This document shows positions 40,758 to 51,087 of a DNA stretch of 64,000 nucleotides, piece after piece. The notes below the pieces were generated by a model. The model searched no databases. It was not told where the DNA came from and saw only the letters and a list, made by a program, of their open reading frames with translations. The translations under genes and the position numbers were made by a program. Numbering within the stretch: position 1 is the first letter of the stretch; every line of letters starts with the position of its first letter. This DNA comes from Pseudoxanthomonas kalamensis DSM 18571 (lineage in GTDB: Bacteria; Pseudomonadota; Gammaproteobacteria; Xanthomonadales; Xanthomonadaceae): contig NZ_PDWQ01000003.1 of the NCBI RefSeq assembly GCF_010211745.1, forward strand, positions 414,689-478,688. The letters are read 5' to 3'.

Positions 40758-43019
40758 ATGACTGCCAAAGCAATCCCCGCCCGCATGAAGGGCGTCAACC
40801 GCGCCGAGATCTGCGACCGCAATTTCAGCGAGTTCGTGCAGGAATGGAGTGGCGATGTGCGCCGTCGTCCTGCCGCCGGCGAGCAGGTGCTGCCGGGCAG
40901 CGCGCTGGACGCGAACGGCTTCGTCGAACTGCTGGAATCGCAGTTGGTCAGCCGTCACCTCGACCTGATGGCGCGCGTATTGCGGGTGCAGAACAAGGTC
41001 TTCTACACCATCGGCAGCTCCGGCCACGAAGGCAACGCGATGGTGGCGCGGCTGACCCGGCATACCGACCCTGCATTCCTGCACTATCGCAGCGGCGGCT
41101 TCATGGCCGAGCGCTTCCGCAAGCTGCCGGGAATGGACCCGGTGATGGATTCGGCGCTGTCCTTCGCCGCCAGTGCCGAGGACCCGGCCAGCGGTGGTCG
41201 CCACAAGGTCTGGGGCAGCAAGCCGCTGTGGGTGTTGCCGCAGACCTCGACGATCGCCTCGCACCTGCCCAAGGCGCTGGGTACCGCGGTCGCCATCGAG
41301 CAGGCGCGCCGCATTGGCCATGCCTTGCCGATCCCCGACGACAGCATCGCGATCTGCTCGTTCGGCGATGCCTCCAGCAATCACGCCACCGCGCAGACCG
41401 CGTTCAACGCGGCGGCGTGGACCGCCTACCAGAAGCTGCCGGCGCCGGTGCTGTTCGTTTGCGAGGACAACGGCATCGGCATTTCGGTGAAGACCCCGGA
41501 CGGCTGGATAGGCCGCAACTTCCGCAACCGCACAGACCTGGACTATTTCCATGCCGATGGCCTGGACCTGGCCGCCGGTTACGGTCAGGTGCAGGCAGCA
41601 GTGGAGCACTGCCGTCGCAGGCGCCGGCCGACTTTCCTGCACCTGCGGACCACCCGCATCATGGGCCACGCCGGCACCGACTTCGAGATCGAATGGCGTT
41701 CCATCGAAGAACTGTGCGCGGTGGAGGCGACCGATCCGCTGCTGCGCTCGGCGGCGATCGCACTGGAATCCGGCCTGTATTCGAAGGACGAATTGCTGGC
41801 CTTGTACGAAGGCATCCGCCAGCGCTGTTTCGCCGCCGCCGAGCAGGCCGACCGCACGCCAAAGATCGACACGCTGGAACAGGTGATGGCACCGCTGGCG
41901 CCGTACACGCCGATGGCGGTGGCGAAGGAGGCCGAGCGGCCGGCACCGCACGATACGCGTGTGGTCGCATTCGGTGGCGAGAACAAGCTGCCGGAAACCC
42001 TGCCGCCCCGGCACCTGTCGATCCAGATCAACAACGCGCTGCACGACCTGTTCTGCAAATACCCGGAAGCGCTGCTGTTCGGCGAGGACGTGGCGCAGAA
42101 GGGCGGCGTATACACGGTGACCAAGGGCCTGCAGAAGGCGTTCAAGGGCAGCCGCGTGTTCAACACCCTGCTAGACGAGACCATGATCCTCGGTCTGGCC
42201 CAGGGCTACGCCAACATGGGCATGCTGCCGCTGCCGGAAATCCAGTACCTGGCCTATTTCCACAACGCCTGCGACCAGATCCGCGGCGAGGCGGCCAGCC
42301 TGCAGTTCTTCAGCAACGACCAGTACCGCAACCCGATGGTGGTGCGCATCGCCGGCCTCGGCTACCAGCGCGGCTTCGGCGGTCACTTCCACAACGACAA
42401 TTCCATCGCCGCCTTGCGCGACATCCCCGGCCTGGTGGTTGGCTGCCCCTCGCGCGGCGACGATGCGGCGATGATGCTGCGCACGCTGGCGGCGCTGGCC
42501 AAGGTCGATGGTCGGGTCGGCGTGTTCCTGGAGCCGATCGCGCTGTACATGACCAAGGACCTGTACGAAGCCGGCGATGGCCAGTGGCTGTTCCCGTATC
42601 CGCCGCAGGAGCAGGCCATGGCCCTGGGTGAAGGCCGCGTCTACCAGCCGGAGGCCGACGATCTGGTCGTGTTCACCTACGGCAACGGCGTGCCGATGAG
42701 CCTGCGTGCGGCACGCGACATCGAGCGCCGGCTGGGCTGGACGGTCCGGGTGGTCGACCTGCGCTGGCTGGTGCCGTTGAACGAGGGCTTCATCGCCGAA
42801 CAGGCCAGGTCGGCCAAGCGGATCCTGATCGTCGACGAGGGACGCCATTCGGCCGGTGTGGGCGAGGGCATCATCACCGCGATTTCAGAAGCCGGCTACC
42901 GCGCACGTCCGTTCGGGCGCGTGGTCGGTGCCGATACCTACACGCCGCTGGCCGGTGCCGCGTTCCTGGTGCTGCCGGGCGAAGAGGACATCGTCGCCGC
43001 GGCCGAGCGGCTGGTATAA
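40758..43019 (+). CDS. Fused alpha/beta E1 component of a 2-oxoacid dehydrogenase
   Basis: A 753-residue thiamine-diphosphate enzyme that joins E1-alpha (residues ~1-395) and E1-beta (~410-753) in one chain. The alpha part has the ThDP-binding motif ICSFGDASSNHATAQTAFNA; the beta part begins at HLSIQINNALHDLFCKYPEA and contains LFGEDVAQKGGVYTVTKGL and the C-terminal transketolase domain (DLRWLVPLNEGFI). It resembles branched-chain-type oxoacid dehydrogenases. No E2 or E3 gene is adjacent, so the partner must be elsewhere. A 60-bp gap separates it from gcdH. Confidence 0.88.
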   Translation: MTAKAIPARMKGVNRAEICDRNFSEFVQEWSGDVRRRPAAGEQVLPGSALDANGFVELLESQLVSRHLDLMARVLRVQNKVFYTIGSSGHEGNAMVARLTRHTDPAFLHYRSGGFMAERFRKLPGMDPVMDSALSFAASAEDPASGGRHKVWGSKPLWVLPQTSTIASHLPKALGTAVAIEQARRIGHALPIPDDSIAICSFGDASSNHATAQTAFNAAAWTAYQKLPAPVLFVCEDNGIGISVKTPDGWIGRNFRNRTDLDYFHADGLDLAAGYGQVQAAVEHCRRRRRPTFLHLRTTRIMGHAGTDFEIEWRSIEELCAVEATDPLLRSAAIALESGLYSKDELLALYEGIRQRCFAAAEQADRTPKIDTLEQVMAPLAPYTPMAVAKEAERPAPHDTRVVAFGGENKLPETLPPRHLSIQINNALHDLFCKYPEALLFGEDVAQKGGVYTVTKGLQKAFKGSRVFNTLLDETMILGLAQGYANMGMLPLPEIQYLAYFHNACDQIRGEAASLQFFSNDQYRNPMVVRIAGLGYQRGFGGHFHNDNSIAALRDIPGLVVGCPSRGDDAAMMLRTLAALAKVDGRVGVFLEPIALYMTKDLYEAGDGQWLFPYPPQEQAMALGEGRVYQPEADDLVVFTYGNGVPMSLRAARDIERRLGWTVRVVDLRWLVPLNEGFIAEQARSAKRILIVDEGRHSAGVGEGIITAISEAGYRARPFGRVVGADTYTPLAGAAFLVLPGEEDIVAAAERLV

Positions 43020-43050
43020 CGTAGCGGTCCCGACTTCCACGGAGCACGCC

Positions 43051-43590
43051 ATGGCCCTGCCGCGCATCGGCATCATCGTCGGCAGCTTGCGCCGGGCTTC
43101 GCTCAATCGCCAGCTGGCGCAGGCGGTGGCGGGCCTGGGCGAAGGACGTTTCGACTTCGACTTCATCGAAATCGGCGAATTGCCGCCGTACAACCAGGAC
43201 GACGACGATAATTTCCCGGCCGCCGCCCTGCGCTTCAAGCAGCAGGTGGAAGCCGCCGATGCGCTGCTGTTCGTCACCCCGGAGTACAACCGCTCCGTCC
43301 CTGGCGTGCTGAAAAACGCGATCGACATCGGCACCCGCCCGGCCGGCAGCAACTCCTTCGCCGGCAAACATGCCGCGGTGATCGGTACCTCGCCGGGCGC
43401 GCACGGCACGGTGTCGGCGCAGCAGCACCTACGCAATGTGCTGGCTGCGGTGGGCGTGGCGGTGCTGCCGCAGCCGGAGATCGCCATTCAGTACCGCGAG
43501 GGCCAGATCGAAGGCGATCAGGTGCCAGACGAGCGCCTGCGCAAGTTCCTGCTGCTGTTCCTCGACCGCTTCGAGGCCTGGCTGCGCTGA
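43051..43590 (+). CDS. NADPH-dependent FMN reductase family protein
   Basis: A 179-residue flavodoxin-like protein with the FMN phosphate loop IVGSLRRASLNRQLA and the second flavin contact FVTPEYNRSVPGVLKNAID. It probably acts as an NADPH quinone/azo/chromate reductase. It follows the E1 gene by 31 bp. Confidence 0.9.
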   Translation: MALPRIGIIVGSLRRASLNRQLAQAVAGLGEGRFDFDFIEIGELPPYNQDDDDNFPAAALRFKQQVEAADALLFVTPEYNRSVPGVLKNAIDIGTRPAGSNSFAGKHAAVIGTSPGAHGTVSAQQHLRNVLAAVGVAVLPQPEIAIQYREGQIEGDQVPDERLRKFLLLFLDRFEAWLR

Positions 43591-43609
43591 ATCCCGGTCT
43601 GCCCGGCGA

Positions 43610-44473
43610 TCAGCGTCGCGGTGCGTCGAGCAGAGGTTGCGAATGCAGGGGGATGCCCCCGGCGGCGACTTCGCCCTCCACGCCGTCGGTGGGCATTACC
43701 GCCAGCGCCCGCCACGGGGGGATGCTAGTAGCGCTGACGATTCGGCCGACGGTGCGTTCACCCTGCAGCACCTCTTCGCCGGTCGTGATCGTAGCGTCGG
43801 CGGAAAACAGCGCCAGTCCGCGTTTGGCCTTACCGAGGAAATGGGTGCGGGCGACGATTTCCTGCCCCGGATAGCAGCCCTTCTTCACGCTGAAGGCTGG
43901 CAGCCGTTCCAGCGACAATTGTTGCGGCGTCCATTGCTCGCGCTGGGTGTCCGCCAATCGCGGCAAGCCGTGGCGCAGGTCGCGGCTTCGCCATTCGGCC
44001 AGGGCAGCGGGATCATCAGGACTGCCTTCGCTGTCGATGCGCAGGCAGCGAGGCGATGCAGGGTGGCCCCAGTCCAGTTCGAGCATGCCGTCGCGACGGT
44101 CGATTCCCGCGCCACGGGCGAGGGTCGGCGCATGCAAGCTGCCGCTGACCCTGAGTTCGGCGCAGGCACGCAGCTTCAACTTTCGTCGCAGGACGAAGCG
44201 CGACAGCTCAGCGACGAAGGACTCTGCCGGCATGTCGGGCAACACCAGCAGTATTTCGTCCTCGCTGTGCTTGAGCAGGGCGAACCACGCGATCACGCGG
44301 CCTTTCGGCGTCAACCATGCGTTCCATTGCCAGTGGCCTGATGGCAGGGACATCACCTCGTTGGCGAACTGCGCTTGCGCAAAAGCCGCCGCCTCCGGTC
44401 CTTGCAGCGCAATGACGGCATGGTCGGGCAGGGCGAAAAAGGATTCGCTGGTACGGGAAAGGTTGTCAGCCAA
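43610..44473 (-). CDS. ygfZ: Folate-binding Fe-S assembly protein YgfZ
   Basis: A 287-residue GcvT-like protein with the diagnostic motif KKGCYPGQEIVARTHFLGK. YgfZ/IBA57 helps build or repair [4Fe-4S] clusters. It is divergent from the succinate dehydrogenase operon, whose SdhB needs such clusters, with about 40 bp between the two starts. Confidence 0.92.
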   Translation of the reverse strand: MADNLSRTSESFFALPDHAVIALQGPEAAAFAQAQFANEVMSLPSGHWQWNAWLTPKGRVIAWFALLKHSEDEILLVLPDMPAESFVAELSRFVLRRKLKLRACAELRVSGSLHAPTLARGAGIDRRDGMLELDWGHPASPRCLRIDSEGSPDDPAALAEWRSRDLRHGLPRLADTQREQWTPQQLSLERLPAFSVKKGCYPGQEIVARTHFLGKAKRGLALFSADATITTGEEVLQGERTVGRIVSATSIPPWRALAVMPTDGVEGEVAAGGIPLHSQPLLDAPRR

Positions 44474-44513
44474 GGGGGCGAGGACTAGAATTTTGTGCGT
44501 TGCAAGAATAGCA

Positions 44514-44666
44514 ATGATAGGTCAAACGCCCAATCCACCCGAACCCGACACCGAAACGCAGCAGCCCGAAAAGGACGTTGCGCCGAAGGAGATCGGGGGA
44601 CGCGAAGGCCCCGAGCCGACGCGATACGGGGATTGGGAGAAGAACGGACGCTGCGTCGATTTCTGA
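44514..44666 (+). CDS. Succinate dehydrogenase assembly factor 4 (DUF1674)
   Basis: A 50-residue protein. Its C-terminal half (KEIGGREGPEPTRYGDWEKN...GRCVDF) is the SdhAF4/DUF1674 signature, which binds flavinylated SdhA and protects it before assembly. The N-terminal part is Pro/Glu/Gln-rich. It is the first gene of the sdh operon, 65 bp before sdhC. The start at 44514 is the only in-frame ATG nearby. Confidence 0.85.
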   Translation: MIGQTPNPPEPDTETQQPEKDVAPKEIGGREGPEPTRYGDWEKNGRCVDF

Positions 44667-44731
44667 GCGCGCCCGCCCAGCCACGCGACGCCGGTGACGG
44701 CGCCGCCCAGCCGAGACAACGAGTCCAGCGA

Positions 44732-45127
44732 ATGGCGAGCCCACAACGACCGCTTTCCCCGCACCTGCAGGTGTACCGCTGGCAGATCCAGATGGCGACC
44801 TCGATCCTGCATCGCGGCACCGGGATCTTCCTGGCCCTTGGAGCCCTGCTCATCGCCGCCGCGCTGCTGGCCCTGGTGATGGGCGAGCAGCACTGGAACT
44901 GCGTCACCGGCCTGGCCGGCTCCTGGTTCGGCAAGCTGTTCCTGTTCGGCTGGAGCTGGGCCTTCGCCTACCACCTGTGCAACGGCATCCGCCACATCGT
45001 GCAGGATTTCGCCATCGGCTTCAGCATCCCGGCTTTCATCCGCAGCAGCTGGCTGTCGGTGATCGGCAGCCTGGTGATCACCGCGCTGATCTGGGCCTGC
45101 GTCCTGCTCTCCGGAGGCGCCGCATGA
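44732..45127 (+). CDS. sdhC: Succinate dehydrogenase cytochrome b556 subunit
   Basis: A 131-residue three-helix membrane anchor. [20 protein letters not shown] and [11 protein letters not shown] form the quinone-site start, and the haem b His lies in [15 protein letters not shown]. Start at 44732. It overlaps sdhD by 4 bp. Confidence 0.94.
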   Translation: MASPQRPLSPHLQVYRWQIQMATSILHRGTGIFLALGALLIAAALLALVMGEQHWNCVTGLAGSWFGKLFLFGWSWAFAYHLCNGIRHIVQDFAIGFSIPAFIRSSWLSVIGSLVITALIWACVLLSGGAA

Positions 45128-45507
45128 GCAACTTCCGCACCCCCTTGAAGAATGCCCGCGGCCTGGGCACGGCCAAGACCGGCACCGAGCATTTCGTCCA
45201 TCAGCGCCTGACCGCCACCGCGCTGGTCGTGCTGGGGATCTGGTTCGTGTTCTTCGTGCTGAGCCTGCTCGGCGCCGATCATGCCGCCGCCGTGGCCGCG
45301 GTCGCCAAGCCGTGGAACGCGGTGCTGATGGTCGGCTTCCTGGTCGCGATGTTCTGGCACGCCCAGCTCGGGCTGCAGGTAGTGCTGGAAGACTACGTCC
45401 ACAACTCGCTGCTGGCGTTGGCCGCGCAGGTAGCGGTGAAGTTTGTCGCCGTGCTGGGTGCCATCGTCAGCATTTTCGCCGTGGCCCGCATCGCGCTGGG
45501 GAATTGA
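45124..45507 (+). CDS. sdhD: Succinate dehydrogenase membrane anchor subunit
   Basis: A 127-residue three-helix protein; [20 protein letters not shown] is typical of its N-terminus, and the second-helix His/Asp lies in [16 protein letters not shown]. It forms the quinone-binding anchor with SdhC. It overlaps sdhC. Confidence 0.94.
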   Translation: MSNFRTPLKNARGLGTAKTGTEHFVHQRLTATALVVLGIWFVFFVLSLLGADHAAAVAAVAKPWNAVLMVGFLVAMFWHAQLGLQVVLEDYVHNSLLALAAQVAVKFVAVLGAIVSIFAVARIALGN

Positions 45508-45512
45508 GCCGA

Positions 45513-47303
45513 ATGTCCGCATATAAGATCACCGAACACAAGTACGACATGGTCGTGGTGGGCGCCGGCGGCGCCGGCCTGCGCGCGACCTTCGGTCTGG
45601 CCCAGAAGGGGCTGCAGACGGTCTGCCTGACCAAGGTCTTCCCGACCCGTTCGCACACCGTGGCGGCGCAGGGCGGCATTTCCGCCGCACTGGGCAACAT
45701 GGGCGAGGACGACTGGCGCTACCACTTCTACGACACCATCAAGGGTTCGGACTGGCTGGGCGACCAGGACGCGATCGAGTACATGTGCCGCGAGGCGATT
45801 CCGGCGATCATCGAGCTGGAGCACTACGGGGTGCCGTTCTCGCGTACCGAGGAAGGCAAGATCTACCAGCGCCCGTTCGGCGGCATGACCACCAAGTACG
45901 GCGAAGGCCCGCCTGCGCAGCGCACCTGTGCTGCCGCCGATCGCACCGGTCACGCCATGCTGCACACGTTGTACCAGCAGTCGCTGGCGCACGATGCGCG
46001 TTTCATGATCGAGTACTTCGCGCTGGACCTGATCTTCGACGAGGAAGGGGTCTGCCGCGGCGTGCTGGCGCTGGACATGGCCGAGGGCACCCTGCATCTG
46101 TTCCGCGCCCACGGCGTGGTGCTGGCCACCGGCGGCTACGGCCGCGCCTACTTCAGCGCCACTTCGGCGCATACCTGCACCGGCGACGGCGGCGGCCTGG
46201 TGATGCGCGCCGGCCTGCCGATGCAGGACATGGAGTTCGTGCAGTTCCACCCGACCGGCATCTACGGCGCCGGCTGCCTGATCACCGAGGGCGTGCGCGG
46301 CGAGGGCGGTATCCTGCGCAACAGCAGCGGCGAGCGCTTCATGGAGCGTTACGCACCGCACTACAAGGACCTGGCCTCGCGCGACGTGGTCAGCCGTTCG
46401 ATGACCATCGAGATCCGCGAAGGCCGCGGCGTCGGCGAGCACAAGGACCACATCCTGCTCGACCTGACCCACCTCGGCCCGGAAGTGATCCACGAGAAGC
46501 TGCCTGGCATCGCCGAGAGCGCGCGCATCTTCGCCGGCGTCGACGTGACCAAGCAGCCGATTCCGGTGCTGCCGACCGTGCACTACAACATGGGCGGCAT
46601 TCCGACCAACTACCACGGCGAAGTGGTACGCAAGATCGGCGACGACAACGACGCCGTGGTGCCGGGCCTGTACGCCATCGGCGAAGCGGCCTGCGTCTCG
46701 GTACACGGCGGCAACCGGCTGGGCTCCAATTCGCTGCTCGACTTGGTAGTGTTCGGTCGCGCGGTGGCCAACCGCTGCGCGGAAACGATCAAGAAGAACG
46801 CCCCGCACAAGGTGCTGCCGGCCGACGTCTGCGACCCGGCGCTGTCGCGGCTGGACGGCTTGCGCAATGCCAACGGCGGCACCCCGACAGCGGTGATCCG
46901 CGACAACATGCAGCGCACCATGCAGTCGGACGCGGCGGTGTTCCGCACCAGCAAGACGCTGAAGGAAGGCTGCGACAAGATGGCCGAGATCTTCGCCAGC
47001 TTCCAGGACGTCAAGGTGTCCGACCGCTCGCTGGTGTGGAACTCGGACCTGATCGAGACCTACGAGCTGAACAACCTGCTGCTCAACGCGGTGGCGACGA
47101 TCAACTCGGCCGAGCAGCGCCACGAAAGCCGCGGCGCCCACGCGCACGAGGACTTCCCGGATCGCGACGACGTCAACTGGCACAAGCACACCCTGGTATC
47201 GGTGGACGAGAAGGGCCAGTGCAGCTTCGACTACCGTCCGGTGCACATGTACACGCTCAGCAAAGACGTGGACGTGGTACCTCCCAAGCCGCGCGTTTAC
47301 TGA
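45513..47303 (+). CDS. sdhA: Succinate dehydrogenase flavoprotein subunit
   Basis: A 596-residue FAD protein: Rossmann motif [16 protein letters not shown], covalent FAD His in [17 protein letters not shown], and catalytic Arg/His near [20 protein letters not shown]. It is the full family length. It lies 5 bp after sdhD. Confidence 0.97.
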   Translation: MSAYKITEHKYDMVVVGAGGAGLRATFGLAQKGLQTVCLTKVFPTRSHTVAAQGGISAALGNMGEDDWRYHFYDTIKGSDWLGDQDAIEYMCREAIPAIIELEHYGVPFSRTEEGKIYQRPFGGMTTKYGEGPPAQRTCAAADRTGHAMLHTLYQQSLAHDARFMIEYFALDLIFDEEGVCRGVLALDMAEGTLHLFRAHGVVLATGGYGRAYFSATSAHTCTGDGGGLVMRAGLPMQDMEFVQFHPTGIYGAGCLITEGVRGEGGILRNSSGERFMERYAPHYKDLASRDVVSRSMTIEIREGRGVGEHKDHILLDLTHLGPEVIHEKLPGIAESARIFAGVDVTKQPIPVLPTVHYNMGGIPTNYHGEVVRKIGDDNDAVVPGLYAIGEAACVSVHGGNRLGSNSLLDLVVFGRAVANRCAETIKKNAPHKVLPADVCDPALSRLDGLRNANGGTPTAVIRDNMQRTMQSDAAVFRTSKTLKEGCDKMAEIFASFQDVKVSDRSLVWNSDLIETYELNNLLLNAVATINSAEQRHESRGAHAHEDFPDRDDVNWHKHTLVSVDEKGQCSFDYRPVHMYTLSKDVDVVPPKPRVY

Positions 47304-47320
47304 GCCAGGGGCACTGACAG

Positions 47321-48103
47321 ATGGCCGAATTCTCCCTCCCGAAGAACTCCGTGGTGCAGAAGGGCAAGCACTATCCCGCGAAGGGCGCCAAGAACGTGCG
47401 CACCTTCAAGGTCTACCGCTGGAGCCCGGACGACGGCAACAATCCGCGCACCGACAGCTACGAGATCGACCTGGACAAGTGCGGGCCGATGGTGCTGGAC
47501 GCGCTGATCAAGATCAAAAACGAGATCGACCCGACGCTGACCTTCCGCCGTTCCTGCCGCGAAGGCATCTGCGGCTCGTGCGCGATGAACATCGACGGCA
47601 CCAACACCCTGGCCTGCACCAAGGCGATCGAGGATTGCCGCAAGGCCGAGGTGCCGATCTACCCGCTGCCGCACATGGAAGTGGTCAAGGACCTGGTCCC
47701 GGATCTGACCCACTTCTACGCGCAGTACGCGTCGATCAAACCGTGGATACGCACCCAGACCCCGGCGCCGCCGGATCGCGAACGCCTGCAGTCGCCGGAG
47801 GACCGCAAGCAGCTCGACGGCCTGTACGAATGCATCCTGTGCGCCTGCTGCAGCACCAGCTGTCCCAGCTACTGGTGGAACGGCGAGCGCTACCTCGGCC
47901 CGGCGATCCTGCTGCAGGCCTACCGTTGGATCATCGACTCGCGCGACGAAGACACCGGCGCCCGCCTGGACGACCTGGAAGACCCGTTCAAGCTGTATCG
48001 CTGTCACACCATCATGAACTGCGCGCGGACCTGCCCGAAGGGGCTGAATCCGGCGCTGGCGATCGCCGAGATCAAGAAGCTGATGATGGCGCGCCGTGCC
48101 TGA
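47321..48103 (+). CDS. sdhB: Succinate dehydrogenase iron-sulfur subunit
   Basis: A 260-residue protein with the [2Fe-2S] motif [15 protein letters not shown], the [4Fe-4S] motif [16 protein letters not shown] and the [3Fe-4S]-region [17 protein letters not shown]. It completes the sdhCDAB order. Confidence 0.97.
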   Translation: MAEFSLPKNSVVQKGKHYPAKGAKNVRTFKVYRWSPDDGNNPRTDSYEIDLDKCGPMVLDALIKIKNEIDPTLTFRRSCREGICGSCAMNIDGTNTLACTKAIEDCRKAEVPIYPLPHMEVVKDLVPDLTHFYAQYASIKPWIRTQTPAPPDRERLQSPEDRKQLDGLYECILCACCSTSCPSYWWNGERYLGPAILLQAYRWIIDSRDEDTGARLDDLEDPFKLYRCHTIMNCARTCPKGLNPALAIAEIKKLMMARRA

Positions 48104-48145
48104 TGCCGGCCCCGGCTTTCGCAGGTCGGGGCAGGGGCATACAGG

Positions 48146-48424
48146 ATGGCCGAGGGCAGGGTGGCAATGCGGGCCGACGATCCCGAACTGAAACGCGTGC
48201 GCTGGCGCTGCCGGCGCGGCATGCGCGAACTCGACCAGTTGCTGGACCGCTATCTGGAACAGCGCTGGGCGCAGGTTTCCGACGCCGAGCGCGGGGTTTT
48301 CCTACGCCTGCTCGATTGCGAGGACGATAAGCTCTGGCGCTGGTTGATGGGATACGAAGCCTGCCCGGATGCGGAACTCGCCGCCCTGCTCGAACACGTC
48401 CGCCTGCCCGAAGCCGGGGCCTGA
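48146..48424 (+). CDS. sdhE: FAD assembly factor SdhE
   Basis: A 92-residue helical protein with the SdhE motif [16 protein letters not shown] and [15 protein letters not shown]. It promotes FAD attachment to SdhA. The ATG at 48146 gives a few extra residues; ATG at 48167 (MRADD) is equally plausible. Overlaps the next gene. Confidence 0.9.
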   Translation: MAEGRVAMRADDPELKRVRWRCRRGMRELDQLLDRYLEQRWAQVSDAERGVFLRLLDCEDDKLWRWLMGYEACPDAELAALLEHVRLPEAGA

Positions 48425-48842
48425 ATCCGTTCGTCTGGAGTGGCGGCCGTCGCGATGGCTGGCCGCCTTCCTGCTGCTGATCGGCGTGCTGGCGGCTCTT
48501 GCGGTGCTCGTCTCGGGTCTGTCGCCGTGGTGCAGATGGCCGCTCGCGCTGCTGGCGCCAGTCTGTGGCGCCTGGCAAGCCTGGCGCTGGCTTCGACGGC
48601 CGTACTGCACCTTGGTGATTCCCGGCAACGACGCGCCGGTACGGCTGGACGGGGCACCGCTGGAAAGCTTTCGGCTGCAATGGCGGGGACCGCTGGCCTT
48701 CGTCTGCTGGCGTGGCCGGGACGGCCGCAGCGGCCGGCTGTCGTGGTGGCCCGATACCCTGCCTGCGGCGCGGCGACGTGAACTGAGACTGGCCGGCAAT
48801 GGCCCCCGGCTATCCCCGGACAGGCGGGCGATGGCACCATAG
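48369..48842 (+). CDS. YgfX/CptA-like membrane protein
   Basis: A short protein with two membrane segments ([21 protein letters not shown] and [16 protein letters not shown]) followed by a beta-rich domain ([30 protein letters not shown]). The place directly after sdhE and this layout match the YgfX (CptA) family. The true start is uncertain: the ATG at 48369 lies inside sdhE and the N-terminal 20 residues are unlikely to be real. Confidence 0.65.
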   Translation: MRNSPPCSNTSACPKPGPESVRLEWRPSRWLAAFLLLIGVLAALAVLVSGLSPWCRWPLALLAPVCGAWQAWRWLRRPYCTLVIPGNDAPVRLDGAPLESFRLQWRGPLAFVCWRGRDGRSGRLSWWPDTLPAARRRELRLAGNGPRLSPDRRAMAP

Positions 48843-48848
48843 CCGACT

Positions 48849-50096
48849 ATGTTCAAACCCGTTCCGGTGGCCATCGGCCTGCGATACCTGCGCGCCAAGC
48901 GGCGCAACGGTTTCATCTCCTTCATCTCGCTGGCCTCGGTGCTGGGCATCGCCCTGGGCGTGACCGTACTGATCACCACGCTGTCGGTGATGAGCGGCTT
49001 CCAGCGCGAAATCCGCGACCGCCTGCTCAGCATGACCGCACATGCCACCGTCAGTGGCGTGGACGACACCCTGCACGACTGGCGGCATGCGGTGGATGTG
49101 GCCATGCAGGACCCGCGGGTGGCCGGGGCCGCGCCCTATATCGACGTGCAGAGCCTGCTGAACGGCAACCGCGAGCCGCAGGGCGCGATGGTGCGCGGCG
49201 TGCTGCCGGAGCAGGAGCGCCACGTGTCGGTACTGGCCAGCAGCATGAAGAGGGGCAGGCTGGACGATCTGGTGCCGGGCCGGTTCGAGATCCTGCTGGG
49301 CCAGGACCTGGCCCTGTGGCTGGGCGTGCGCGTCGGTGACGAGGTCAGCGTGACCACCAGCAATTTCCAGGGCACGCCGCTGGGGGCCCTGCCGCGCGCC
49401 AAGCGCTTCAAGGTGGTCGGCCTGTTCGCGGTCGGCCACAACGACATCGACCGCAACCTGGCCGTGGTTCACATGGACGACCTGCAGCGCCTGCTGCGCC
49501 TCGGCGACGGCGTGACCGGGGTGCGGCTGAAGCTGCACGACATGGACCAGGCCTGGAACGTGGCGCGCGACCTGGCGCTCAACCTGCGCGGCGTGTATCG
49601 GGTCAGCGACTGGACCCGCGAGAATGCCAACCTGTACCAGTCGCTGAAGATGGAAAAAACGGTGATGGGCATCCTGCTGTCGCTGATCATCGCCATGGGC
49701 GCCTTCAACCTGGTCAATTCGCAGGTCATGCTGGTGACCGACAAGCAGGCCGACATCGCGATCCTGCGCACGCTCGGCCTGACCCCGCGCGGGGTGATGC
49801 AGGTGTTCGTGGTCCAGGGCGTGCTGATCGGGCTGATGGGCACGGTGCTTGGCGTGATCGGCGGCGTCCTGCTGACCACCAACCTTGAGCGGATCCTGGA
49901 AGTCATCGAATCGGTCTTCCACGTGACCCTGCTGCCGTCGGACGTCTACTACATCACCGGCTTGCCATACGATCTGCAGGCCAGCGACGTGGTCGTGATC
50001 GCCGGCGTGGCCCTGGTGATGAGTCTGCTGGCCACCATCTACCCGGCCTGGCGCGCAGCGCGTACCCATCCGGCGGAGGCGCTGCGCTATGAATGA
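48849..50096 (+). CDS. lolC: Lipoprotein-releasing ABC transporter permease LolC/E
   Basis: A 415-residue permease with the MacB-like periplasmic domain between the first and the last three membrane segments. The start phrase [28 protein letters not shown] and [14 protein letters not shown] are typical of LolC/LolE. It extracts lipoproteins from the inner membrane. The single gene beside lolD suggests a LolF-like homodimer or a partner elsewhere. It overlaps lolD by 8 bp. Confidence 0.93.
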   Translation: MFKPVPVAIGLRYLRAKRRNGFISFISLASVLGIALGVTVLITTLSVMSGFQREIRDRLLSMTAHATVSGVDDTLHDWRHAVDVAMQDPRVAGAAPYIDVQSLLNGNREPQGAMVRGVLPEQERHVSVLASSMKRGRLDDLVPGRFEILLGQDLALWLGVRVGDEVSVTTSNFQGTPLGALPRAKRFKVVGLFAVGHNDIDRNLAVVHMDDLQRLLRLGDGVTGVRLKLHDMDQAWNVARDLALNLRGVYRVSDWTRENANLYQSLKMEKTVMGILLSLIIAMGAFNLVNSQVMLVTDKQADIAILRTLGLTPRGVMQVFVVQGVLIGLMGTVLGVIGGVLLTTNLERILEVIESVFHVTLLPSDVYYITGLPYDLQASDVVVIAGVALVMSLLATIYPAWRAARTHPAEALRYE

Positions 50097-50802
50097 GGGC
50101 AGGACCGCAGGCACGGACGTGATTCGCGCCGAAGCGCTGGGCAAGACCTACGCCGAGGGCAAGCTGCAGACCCCGGTCTTCGACGGCCTGGACCTGTCGG
50201 TGGCGACTGGCGAAACGGTCGCCATCGTCGGCGCCTCCGGGGCCGGCAAGAGCACCTTGCTGCACCTGCTCGGCGGGCTGGATGTGCCGACCGCGGGCGA
50301 GGTCTACGTCGACGGCCAGCAGATGTCGGCGCTGTCCGACGCGGCGCGTGGTCGTCTGCGCAACCGGGCGCTGGGCTTCGTTTACCAGTTCCACCATCTG
50401 CTGCCCGAATTCACCGCGCTGGAAAACGTGATGATGCCGGTGCTGCTGGGCGGGGCTGCCGTCGCCGATGCCGAACGCCAGGCGCGCGAACTGCTGGAAC
50501 GGGTCGGGCTGGGACACCGGCTGGAGCACAAGCCCGGCGAACTGTCCGGCGGCGAACGCCAGCGTGCCGCGGTAGCGCGGGCGCTGGTGAATCGCCCGGC
50601 CTGCGTGCTGGGCGACGAGCCGACCGGCAACCTCGACGAGAAGACCGCCGCCACGGTGTTCGAGCTGATGCTGGAACTCAACCGGGCGCAGGGCACCAGC
50701 CTAGTCCTGGTGACCCACGACCGTCGTCTGGCCAGGCGGCTGGATCGGGTACTGGATCTGCACCAGGGCCGCCTGCGCGAACTGGGGGCGGACGAGAAGT
50801 GA
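50089..50802 (+). CDS. lolD: Lipoprotein-releasing ABC transporter ATP-binding protein LolD
   Basis: A 237-residue ABC ATPase: Walker [19 protein letters not shown], signature [16 protein letters not shown], Walker [14 protein letters not shown]-loop [33 protein letters not shown] is typical of LolD. Confidence 0.95.
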   Translation: MNEGRTAGTDVIRAEALGKTYAEGKLQTPVFDGLDLSVATGETVAIVGASGAGKSTLLHLLGGLDVPTAGEVYVDGQQMSALSDAARGRLRNRALGFVYQFHHLLPEFTALENVMMPVLLGGAAVADAERQARELLERVGLGHRLEHKPGELSGGERQRAAVARALVNRPACVLGDEPTGNLDEKTAATVFELMLELNRAQGTSLVLVTHDRRLARRLDRVLDLHQGRLRELGADEK

Positions 50803-50819
50803 CCTGAAGTCAATCTTCG

Positions 50820-50885
50820 ATTGGCTAATTCACTTTATTGTTCACATATAAATATTTGATTTATATTGATTTATATATTTTTTAC
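50820..50885. promoter_or_regulatory. AT-rich tract upstream of the OmpA-family gene
   Basis: About 65 bp of nearly pure A/T (repeats of TTTATATTGATTTATATATT) in an otherwise GC-rich gap between lolD and the OmpA-family gene. It may serve as an UP-element or a silencer (H-NS/MvaT-like) site. The rest of 50803-51087 shows no gene. Confidence 0.4.
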
Positions 50886-51087
50886 GGATCGGAAGACCCA
50901 GCCGATCCCTGTAGCGAAAGCCTGCATTCGGGCGCACACTTCAAACCCTTCTCCAGTCTGTCGGAATGGCCGCATGCGGACTGAATGAACGAAGCACAAC
51001 GCTGCGATCTGTCGCAAATCCGTGTTTAGCTGTACGCGCCGCCGGTTGCACCGGCCCACCACCCGCAATACCCAAGGAGATTGCACC

